Below, in pieces: positions 55,702-64,000 of a stretch of DNA of 64,000 nucleotides. Under the pieces are notes generated by a model. That model was not told the origin of the DNA. It was given only the letters and a program-made list of their open reading frames with translations, and made no database searches. Position numbers and translations under genes: made by a program. Position 1 is the first letter of the stretch. Each line of letters begins with the position of its first letter. Location of the stretch: assembly GCA_037176885.1 (NCBI GenBank), contig JAWWNJ010000179.1:186001-250000 (forward strand). The letters run 5' to 3'. The DNA is from Favolaschia claudopus. Lineage: Eukaryota > Basidiomycota > Agaricomycetes > Agaricales > Mycenaceae.

Positions 55702-57442
55702 CTATGATCCTTGCTGTGATGAAGCTGGCAGGGGCACTTGGAATGCAGTGGTTGCGCCGTTCGCTTGAGATGAGGTCGCACCAGTACCGAGGTTTGGAGG
55801 TTTGTATGGCACGTAGACCGTTACGGCCTTCCCGGTATCAACACAGGGACGACAAAATCCTGATAGTATACGTCAAATACACGTCAGCGATAACTCTGTG
55901 AAGACGCACGTCCGCCGAGGATGAGAGGGACGTCTTTCTGCTGACAAGACACGCATCGGATTTCAGGCAGGGGAGCCGCAGGCTTTGGATTTGCGAATTT
56001 CATGCGTTTTGGTGGAGGTGGACCAGTGATGGTCCGGGCAGAGGTCAGAGCTGAAGGAGAAGACGCGACGGGAGTAGCCACAGACTGAGCAGATCCTGCG
56101 CCTGGGGTTTTATTTCCGGGCTGTTGGGCGGGCTTATGCTGGGGCGCTTTCCGTTTTGGTCTCGGTGGAGGAACTGCGTTGGGCTTGATCGACTTCATCG
56201 CATGACTTGATGCTGTAGCCTGAGGTACGAGTTGTAATGGACACGGATCAAGAAAGAGGGATATCTGACATTTCGCAGTTGGGTTAAGAGTGAGCTCTCA
56301 GGAATCTGGTGTGCTAGGTAGACTCTTTGAGATTGTTTCTATCAAAATGCTGTCAGAAAACAACCTTGCAAATGACGAGTACGTACCTTGAGGTTGTCCA
56401 GGATTTTACGGTTTTCGTTGATCTTCTCATCGCCGCCAACCCACTTCCAGATAGCCTCCCAGATGGCGGGTGGAGGCCGTTTGAGCCTGAGGGTGACAAC
56501 TTGTCGAGGAGATGTTTCGAGACTTATCACCTCTGCAGAAGACGATGCTTTGGGAGGAACAGCCAGCGCCAAAGTGAGAGCAATATCATACGTCAATCCC
56601 GGTGCACGAGGGTCAGCAACCTTTTCGCAGATCACTGGCCCCCGAGGTAACGTCCAACGTTCCTGAGATGATTCGTGATATTGGAACACTAAGTCGAATT
56701 CTTTCACTGGTGTAGTCGAAGGAGTTGGAATTTGTGACTGTGAAGAAGATTGGGGCAAGGGGGCAGGCGCAGAGGAGGAAGGTGGCTCCGGGTTGTGCGG
56801 AGAGGCTAGCGATTGGATAAGGAGACCAAGTGTCTGAAGTTGCTCAGCGCTACCCTTCCCAGCAGCAGCAAGATGTAGTAAATTTGCCAGAGTGGGATTG
56901 GATGCTGCGGCCGCATTGACACGGCCAATGAGTTCAGGGGAGATAGAGGTCGTCGACGCCAGAGAGGAAAGCAGAGGAGCTGTAGGGTGTGTGTTCGGCT
57001 GAGCAGACGAATACTGAGATTGCCAGGGGGACTGTATGAATGACGGCGCCACTGAAGCAGGCGGAAGATATTGGACTTCATGGAAGCTTGTTTCTGGGAA
57101 TATATGTGGTCCAATTTCGATGTCGCATCTGCCTCGAAATTGGATTGTGTGCGGGGGAGGAACAGGATCAGGTTTGCCTCGTACTCGGCCAGAAAATTTG
57201 GGGAAAGCGTGGTACATCCATCGGTCTCGGGCTAATCTATGGTCATACGACTTCGAAACACGCAAAACTGGACTTACATTGCCGCAAGGATTGCAAAACG
57301 ACACAACTAATGCAGTTACAAGTCAAGATGCAGTTCTCCTTGGACTTCATTGACTGTACCTATCCAACATGGAGGCTGGCGCGGTTTCATCGTCGGAAAC
57401 ATCCAACTCCCATCCTGGCTGGTGACCTGTTGGAAGTTCCAT
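55702..57442 (-). CDS. Uncharacterised nuclear-type protein with C-terminal C-x2-C...C-x2-C motif
   Basis: The start MELPTGHQPGWELDVSDDET (57442; an in-frame upstream ATG exists at 57622) joins VSFCNPCGNVSPVLRVSKSY, RLARDRWMYHAFPKFSGRVR, RGRCDIEIGPHIFPETSFHE and VQYLPPASVAPSFIQSPWQS. A helical block LIGRVNAAAASNPTLANLLH, a Ser/Pro linker, and a beta-rich region EFDLVFQYHESSQERWTLPR with VVTLRLKRPPPAIWEAIWKW follow. The C-terminus has a Lys/Pro-rich segment (PPPKRMKFANPKPAAPLPEI). It ends with CVSCQQKDVPLILGGRFCRP then C, two Cys pairs split by a 50-nt intron but joined in frame, consistent with a small zinc knuckle. It ends LPASSQQGS, TAG at 55702. A chromatin or transcription role is a guess from composition. 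It shares a short divergent promoter with BDP1. Confidence 0.75.
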
Positions 57443-57620
57443 GGCAAAGAATTTACAGGCAAGCACTTGAAGTGAGGGGTCTGGGTCTGAGTAAGGTTTA
57501 AGCGACGCGGTGTGTATAGTTGTTGTTGAGCCGCGACGCGCTCCTTCTCTTTTACCTGTTACCTCTTTTGATTTCACCCATCTATTATTTTCTTGGAGAT
57601 ATACTTCATCTGGTGTACTC

Positions 57621-59633
57621 ATGACTTCCCGTGTCCGTGCGTAGCGAGCGACCGCTGTTTAGCACGCCCCTACTAATGGTGAAGTAGAGAAGGGAGGCCC
57701 AGTATTCAAACCTGTCGCCAAAGCGCGTGCGCGCGCAACGAGCACCGCGCCTCGACAGGCGTCCACCGCCCCAGCGGAGAGGCGCAACTCCATTGCTCCC
57801 ACCGAAGATGTACCTAGTTCTAGCTCAATTCCGGCGTCAACTCCAATTCCTACCTCATCTATGCCTCCCCCAACTTTTGTACCTTTCCGTGCCCCAGAAC
57901 CCGACGCTTTCAGCGTGACAGACTCCCAGCCAGAAGCATCATCATCGAGACTCCGTCCTGAACCTCCACCTGTTGCTTCGGGTTCGCGTATACAAGTGCC
58001 CCCGGTCATCGCAGCGAAACCACAACCTCGCCAGACGCCCGCCCCTCCTATTATCGTATCTCGTCCCGCTGGTGCACCTGTTATCCAGCAGCGTTTGCCC
58101 CCTCCTCGTGACCCTACTCCCGATCTTGTGAACCGGACGCTTGCTGAACCTCTCTTGAATGAACCCCAACCTCCCTCGCAAGGCGAGTTCATCTTCCCCG
58201 ACACTTTATCCCAGTTTGTTGAACCCAGTTCCACTATCACCCCTGCTGGCCCTTCGACCTCTGCACCTCCTCCCGACGCCCCATCGTCAGGGCCTTCTCC
58301 CGATGACACTGTGAAGAAAAAACTTCGCAAGAGAAAGAAAAAGAGTATGGCCGAGTCAGACGGAGATGCGACCGAACCAGACGTGCCTGTGAAACCTAAA
58401 GCACCGAGGAAAAAACGCGCCAAGAAAGATGACGGGGAAACTTCAGATGGCGTCGAGCCTAAGCCCAAGAGAAAGAAAAAGGCTAAGGCCAAAGCTGACA
58501 CTACTGATGAAGAGTCCACTCCAGTCAAGAAGAGGAGGAAGAAATCCCAACCGGTTTTCGACCTTGATGCAGATCCTGGCGAGGATATCGATCCAACAGT
58601 GATCACAATGGCCGAACTATGCGTCGACAGTGGCCAGGGACGGATAAGTAGCAAGGCGATCGAGATCCAAAAGAATCATCTGGCGTGGAAGGAGCAGAGT
58701 AAGGAGAAGAGGGCCAGGATGAAAGCGTTAGCAGAGCAAAAGAAGTACGGAAGGCCTGAGGATGCGGAGGAGCAAGGAGAGACTGCCCCAGCTCCCGCGA
58801 CTGAACCTGCTGCACCCGCGGCCGACGACTCTGCTCCTGACAACTCTGGGGAAGTCATCATCGAGTCTTCGGGACCCGCAGAACCCGCCATCGCGGACGC
58901 ATCTGGTCAGGGTTTCGACTATTCTCGAGATCTCACGAGGAGTCGCTTCACCGTGCAAGTCCGCATCGGGCCCAACGGCGAGACTATCATCGACGAGGAG
59001 TCTCTTACGGTGGACCGACAAGAGGAACTCGATACCTCCAATTACACACATGTCGTCGAATCCGACAACACCAAGTTCATCAATTCTGCGTCGTACACCA
59101 AGAAGTGCCGCGGTTCACGCTGGAGTGCGGAAGAAACAGAGCTATTCTTTGATGTATATTCAAGTCTCTGGGAAACATACTTCTCAACTGATATCAACTT
59201 AGGCTCTGGCGCAACACGGCGAGAACTACGAGCTGATATCTCTTGTCCTTCCTGGTCGCAGTCGAACAGCTTGCAAAAACAAGTTCAAAGCCGAAGACAA
59301 AAAGGACAGCGCTCGAATCACCCGGTGTCTCGAAAGTCGCACGCCGATTGGTATGTTCGTCTGTGATCTCGGTTCCAGCTAACAATTCCTCCAGATATGA
59401 GCACATTAGCCCGATTGACTGGACGAGACTTTTCCGGGCCAACACCAATCATCAAAATGCCGACCCCTCCGCCTGCTCCCGAACCAACTTCAGACAAAGA
59501 GTCGGAGCCTGGCCCTGCCACCCCGCGCAGGAAACGCAGCCGCAGTCGCAGCCGGACGGCGGCGTTGGAAGGAGTGCAGATAATTGGTGATGCAGATTCG
59601 TACCAATTGGAAGACGGTTTTTTCGCAGATTAA
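57621..59633 (+). CDS. BDP1: TFIIIB subunit BDP1 (B'') with SANT domain
   Basis: Part of TFIIIB, which recruits RNA polymerase III. A five-codon first exon MTSRV is joined through a 56-nt intron (branch site TACTAAT visible) to QKGGPVFKPVAKARARATST. A long Pro/Ser-rich region and a strongly basic block (KKKLRKRKKKSMAESDGDAT, KAPRKKRAKKDDGE, PVKKRRKKSQPVFDLDAD) precede the conserved core: DPTVITMAELCVDSGQGRIS and the SANT/Myb-like domain KKCRGSRWSAEETELFFDAL, AQHGENYELISLVLPGRSRT, ACKNKFKAEDKKD. Two more short introns split this domain. The C-terminus is Pro- and Arg/Ser-rich, ending VQIIGDADSYQLEDGFFAD at 59633. Domain order agrees with Bdp1. No frame break seen. Confidence 0.93.
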
Positions 59634-59851
59634 ATTCGATTGTATAATTAACACTGTAAACATAACGTTTTTGGGACTCCCGCGCTCGATTCGACAGCTA
59701 GTGTAGTACAAGTAGCAAGCAATGTTCTGGTTGCGTCTCGGACGCGTGAATACTTCGAAAACGGAATCAATGATAATTTTTCATCTGGAAAGGCGTACAT
59801 ACCTAGGTATCTTTCGGAAACAGATGAACGACTGCAAATTCAGCTTGTACA

Positions 59852-60232
59852 CTAATCCCGTACATGTCCTGTAAAGATACAATGAGGAAAAGGCAAGTTG
59901 AAGGCAGGAAGACGCACTATGACAGCAATATATTCTGGGCGGTCAACGAGATGACGCCTGAGGACGCGTAGCGGATATCGCATTCGGATTGTGAGCTGCT
60001 GGTTGGCAGCTCGCATTCGGATGAAGCGAGTGTAGACCACAGAATTGGGATCCACAAAAGCCGGATCATACTAAAGAAAGTCGAAATTATCGAGGTGAGA
60101 CAAATGCCATTTGCCAGATGAGGACAGACTTGCGGGATGTGTGTGGGCGACGGTCATGGAGCGTTGGTTGATGCCTGTGACTCGGCACGGGCCTGAAGGG
60201 AAAGGAGAAGAGTGCGGGTGGGGGAGGGACAT
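59852..60232 (-). CDS. Possible small gene, uncharacterised
   Basis: Two pieces read like protein: PCRVTGINQRSMTVAHTHPA from an ATG at 60232, and, after a possible short intron ending TTTCTTTAG near 60071, YDPAFVDPNSVVYTRFIRMR followed by AANQQLTIRMRYPLRVLRRH and LVDRPEYIAVI. The exact junction is not clear and the end at 59852 may lie in an intron or untranslated region. No family recognised. Confidence 0.35.
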
Positions 60233-60262
60233 TTTGTGGGCGAGGTTTGAAGCCAGGACAAG

Positions 60263-60490
60263 TCATTTTTCATGGCCTCTTATACGCTGAGCTTGAATTG
60301 TTGCCAAAGACTGAGTGCGCTCGATAAGGAAATGATCATAGCCCGAAGCCCATTGACGAAGCCCTTCTGCCGTAGGATCCTGCGCCCCAAATCGGAATTG
60401 ACCATTGAAGAACCGTAGCCTGGTGACACCGAAACTGATCCTCGTGGGAGCTGGCCGGACGAAATAACGGGCATGTTTGCGTAACATCAT
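60263..60490 (-). CDS. Possible small basic protein (75 aa)
   Basis: A single frame beginning MMLRKHARYFVRPAPTRISF with a helical middle (GLRQWASGYDHFLIERTQSL), ending RGHEK. The Arg-rich start could be a mitochondrial presequence. It lies 30 bp upstream of the preceding feature on the same strand and could be its 5' exon. No motif; low confidence. Confidence 0.25.
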   Translation of the reverse strand: MMLRKHARYFVRPAPTRISFGVTRLRFFNGQFRFGAQDPTAEGLRQWASGYDHFLIERTQSLATIQAQRIRGHEK

Positions 60491-62628
60491 CTTCCACCGC
60501 GCAGGGACGAAGTTTCATCGAAGGGTCAAAGCCTGTTATCGACAGAGCATGGCGATTCAGAACTCAGGGCCAAAGACGAACGATATTAAACCCCACCGGC
60601 GGACGTTCAAACTCAATTCACCATGGGAAACTTGACTCGGCTTTGATTCGACGCTGGCAGTGGAAAGATTCGGGTTCTTCTAGGCGATACCTTTTGGGTA
60701 ATTTGGATGCTGTTTCTTGCCGACTTGCTGGAGCTCTTCAATGTTTTGCCACGGGCTTGCGCATTCGCTGGGGTAACGGGGAGCTAGAGCGCTGGAACAC
60801 CTCGATTCGCGGCTGTCTTGACATTTCGGAAGCGCTTGCAGGGAAACTGTCTCTGGCCGAGCATACTAGTCTTGGAGTTGATCGAAATTCTTGCCGCCGA
60901 CTCGCACACTCTCTGGATCCCCACCGCGGAGCCAGAACGCCAAATCAGGTCCTCGATCGCGGCGACTTCAAAATTTGGTTCCGTCGTCGCGTGGGCACGT
61001 GATCTTCGAGTCACCGATTCCGATTACGAGACCTGCGTGGGGAAAACGAACTTGAACAGAACTCTCACCGTAATATCATGCAGACCACCACGTATAACTT
61101 GTGCAGAGTGCGCGTGAACAAATCGACTGCGATCCCCGTCCAGCCCCGCAAAGTATCTCAAAAGCTCGCAAGAGGCCGAAGAAGCAAAATCTGCATCAAG
61201 TTAGCGCACGAAGAGACCCTGATCGCAATCTCGCACCAGTTCCTCGACCAAATGGATCCTACGACGCAATCTATTCTGTTTCGTTTTATTTTGCTGCGCT
61301 AATGCACTGGGAAAAATAAGAGACGTGCCTGCATGAAGAATCATCAGCTCGTGGAATTTTTGGCCTCGAAATTGGTTACCAGAATCCAGAAGACTAATCC
61401 ATGAAGCCACAATAGTTCAAGACACTGAAGATCCCTCCGCCAGCCATCATAAGTGTGAAGGTAGGTTGACTCTGCAAGCTTAGTGACGTTCTTGATTCTG
61501 GTGCATGATACACGGAACCGTTCAGCTAGCGCCAGGGAACTCTGCCACCGGCTTCCCCCCACGCAGTTTCCATTCAGCGGGTAACAGAATGCATACCTGC
61601 TTATCGGCGCTTCAATTTGGCGGCCTTGAGTACGCTCCAGATGCGACAGCGAATTACAGCAAGATCTTCAAGTTCCAATTTCAAGAATAAGAAAACATTG
61701 GGCAAGATCTGGATGCCTGTGTGAGCAGCACCGCGAAGGGGGACTGTGCGTCTCTCTTCCGACTGCGAGCAAGACTGGAATAAACGTGGTGAAACGCAAC
61801 TCTCGAATTGTTGCCAAAACAAAAGCAAACTCAAACTCGAACAAAATCCTGGCAAAATTTCTCGTTCAGCCCTTGGCGTAAATACGACGCACACGCACTG
61901 TTGCAGTCTTGACGCTCTCGACGCCCATTTTTCTGGGGGAGTTTGGTTGCGGAACGACACATGTTGCCATCACACACATTTCAGGCACCGTCCCCGTCGT
62001 CCCCCTCTATCGCGCTCCAGCATTCACGAAGTTCCATTCATCGTCCTTCCCATCACCCATTGCTTTTGGAGGTACACTGGAATTTCGGTGCTGTGGGATG
62101 GAGTATTTTGGCTATGGTTGACTCAGGTACGTCTATATATTTTGCTTGCCGTTCATACTGCCATGCCTTCTTTACTGTGTCGTGCCACACCCCGCACCCT
62201 CTTCCTTGAATCCTTCTTCTCGTTCTGCACACTTTAATTTCTCTCAACCACACAGCAGCGCCCCGCCTTCCGATCTATTGACACAATCAATCCTGTCGTT
62301 GCGAATGCATCCCTCAACGTCAAACCCTTGGTTTCGAACTTGCTTGGGGATCAGACACTGCCGAAGAGCTAAATTCTCAAGGGCAAGATATTGAACACTT
62401 CAACGCTATACAGACATTCCAAAATGTCGGAGAGCTGAACTCTGGAGCTTTGTGCGGTCAACGTGGCGACCCTTCGACTCTGAAGCTACGGGCTCTCCTA
62501 AATTTCGGTACTTCCCGCCGCAAGAATGCACTCCGACTGGCTGTCAGCCACCGATGTGCTAGGGGTTGCGCGTACTGCTTTCCGCCTTTGCCACAAACTA
62601 CTACCACTGTCCCTGAATATTTTCTACG
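60491..62628. other. Gene-poor region, about 2.1 kb
   Basis: Only short overlapping frames on both strands, none with motifs or splice structure I can defend. C/T-rich tracts at about 61970-62060 and 62190-62260 may be promoter pyrimidine tracts for the downstream gene. No transposon ends or RNA genes seen. Confidence 0.5.
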
Positions 62629-63151
62629 ATGTCTTCTCCGAATCCCACCCCGAACGCTGCATCCAGTCCCAATCGTGTCCGCTTCGATGCAGGTTCCACC
62701 TCGCCAATAAAGGAGCGTCCTCGCCGCGTAAACCAAACCTCACCTTTACGTTCTGCACGCTGAACGAGGCCTCTGATTTCAGATGAGCACTCCCTACCCG
62801 TCAGTTGCCCAGGCCAAAGGTACGGCCGATCGCAAGTACTCGTTTGATCTGTTTTGGAAGGTGAGACGTTCATCGCCATGGCTGCGCGACACGCTGAACC
62901 ATATCTAGCTCCACTCACTGTCTGCAATCTCAGACATAGTTCCTATTGAGAGTGAAGTGAGTTGACTGTACTATCTATCCTATTTTTATTAACCTCGCGA
63001 TCAGAGCGAGGCTGAGGTTCCTAAGGTCGACCCTAGTTCACCTGAGGGCCAGTTGTTGTTCAGGCAAAAGCTCGGGCCGAATTTTGTGTTTCTGGGTCGC
63101 AAACAGAGACAGGAGTTGCTGCGCCAGAGCCAAAGTACGAGCGCGTTCTGA
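62629..63151 (+). CDS. Small uncharacterised protein
   Basis: The first exon MSSPNPTPNAASSPNRVRFD continues GSTSPIKERPRRVNQTSPLR. A later frame MSTPYPSVAQAKGTADRKYS (ATG at 62783, right after an AG acceptor) continues FDLFWK. Clear introns then join LHSLSAISDIVPIESE and SEAEVPKVDPSSPEGQLLFR, ending QKLGPNFVFLGRKQRQELLR and STSAF with TGA at 63149-63151. The junction between the first exon and the second frame does not keep phase with any clean donor, so 62783 may be the true start. The core QLLFRQKLGPNFVFLGRKQR looks conserved-like, but I cannot name the family. Confidence 0.5.
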
Positions 63152-63515
63152 AGGATTTTGTATCTGTGTTGCTGTTCGGTGAATATTTAGGCTTCGTTAC
63201 CTCCATTTGTGCGAGATTGCGTGAGAATATGATGTCAACTGTCTCCGGGGTATGATATGATGTTTTATTTGCTAAGATTCGATGGAGAACAGTTGTTGGA
63301 TTTCGTCAGGTTCATCGTCAGAGGCCTCCACTCGGCTACCACTCCAATGGCGAGCAACGGTAAGCTCTACATTTCTTGTTCTTTACCTCTACCTTCCCCC
63401 ATCCTAATCTTCGACCCCTTATCGCCCTGCCGCGAGTTGGCCGATCGAATTGAGAAAACTGGCTTGGAAGTAACGTTTATAGTTCACTTCTGAATCGTGG
63501 TCTCCATTCTCTGCC
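63152..63515. other. Intergenic
   Basis: About 360 bp with no supportable gene; presumably the 3' flank of the small gene and the promoter of the next. Confidence 0.4.
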
Positions 63516-64000
63516 ATGTCGTCGTCCTCATCTCTACCACTCTCGAGTCTTTCTTCAGCCCTGCCTTCGCCTGGTCCTGCTTGCCATACAATCCTTAGCT
63601 CGGTTTGCTGATAACCTTGTTCCACAGGTCCACAGTCCTCATCCCTGCCGGGCTCGTCGACACCGCCAGTCTCCTCCGAATCCGCACCCCCCGCACCCCC
63701 CTCTTCCTCTCAATCTGCTCCGTCTGTATCACAGTCAGACCCAGCGTCCGAGTCTGCACCACCTCCGCCTCCCTCATCCGCGCCCCCTTCAAGCGATATC
63801 CCCTCAAGCGCACCGTCTTCCCCCGCCTCCTCAACGATTGATGCCTCTTCCACGATACTCACGACTCCTTCAATAACAAGGACTCAGTCAACCATGATGT
63901 ACTTGAGCTTATCCTTTCCCGTTATTCAGGCTGATAACACGCGTTTTTCAAGTGGTACCTCGAATGGCCAAACCTTCACGAGTGTTGTTGATGTAAGGAC
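63516..64000 (+). CDS. Ser/Pro-rich protein, 5' part, leaves window
   Basis: A possible start MSSSSSLPLSSLSSALPSPG is followed, after a probable short intron ending CCACAG near 63628, by a long Ser/Pro/Ala-rich frame (PPVSSESAPPAPPSSSQSAP, SDPASESAPPPPPSSAPPSS, ASSTILTTPSITRTQSTMMY). It stays open to the window edge, with more ordered sequence at the end (SGTSNGQTFTSVVDVR). The composition suits a heavily O-glycosylated wall or single-pass membrane sensor protein, but no signal peptide or membrane helix is visible in this part. The intron phase is not certain. Confidence 0.5.

Noticed and set aside
60643..61002. 119-codon plus-strand frame in the gene-poor region
   Set aside because: No recognisable motif and an equally long frame on the opposite strand; composition looks random.

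Overview
The window is nuclear DNA from a filamentous fungus, most likely a mushroom-forming basidiomycete (Agaricomycetes). Genes are packed on both strands and interrupted by many 40-60 nt introns with GT...AG ends and CTAAT/CTGAC-like branch sites. The protein set is eukaryotic housekeeping: RNA polymerase II RPB2, TFIIIB BDP1, SLA2, SNX4/ATG24, REV7, CWC25, SURF1, glycogenin. A DUF7721-type protein and a fragment of a basidiomycete-type LINE reverse transcriptase point the same way. I see no operons, CRISPR array or convincing tRNA/rRNA.

1-7.4 kb: the 3' end of a Ser/Pro-rich gene, a DUF7721-like gene with no visible start, and an alanine-rich LEA-like gene present twice in direct orientation (1756-2775 and 6146-7173). 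The copies flank 3.4 kb of apparently non-coding DNA holding two families of decayed tandem repeats.
7.4-24 kb: glycogenin (-), an ABC1/ADCK2-type mitochondrial kinase (+), two tandem AIF/FSP1-like oxidoreductases (+), an Old Yellow Enzyme-type flavin oxidoreductase (-), a fructosamine-3-kinase (+), and a disordered basic protein (-).
24-34 kb: RPB2 (+), a PTM1/GPR107-type seven-helix protein (-), SNX4 (+) and REV7 (-). These alternate as convergent pairs with 37-64 bp between stops and divergent pairs with about 150-240 bp between starts.
34-47.7 kb: a beta-lactamase-like serine hydrolase, CWC25, a voltage-sensor-like four-helix protein, a disordered protein, SLA2, SURF1 and a degenerate Rho-type GTPase. 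Nearly all of these carry single-base frame breaks, many in short homopolymer runs. Because genes that should be indispensable are hit, local assembly error is the first explanation; local decay is the second.
47.7-52 kb: LINE remnant, F-box protein, poorly coding DNA. 52-60 kb: three larger genes, including a C2-C2 zinc-motif protein divergent from BDP1. 60-64 kb: mostly gene-poor, with one small hypothetical gene and the 5' part of a Ser/Pro-rich gene leaving the window.

The genes form no single pathway; the layout is typical of a compact fungal chromosome arm. The features most worth following up are the duplicated LEA-like cassette with its perfectly conserved core, the repeat-filled interval between the copies, and the cluster of frame breaks.
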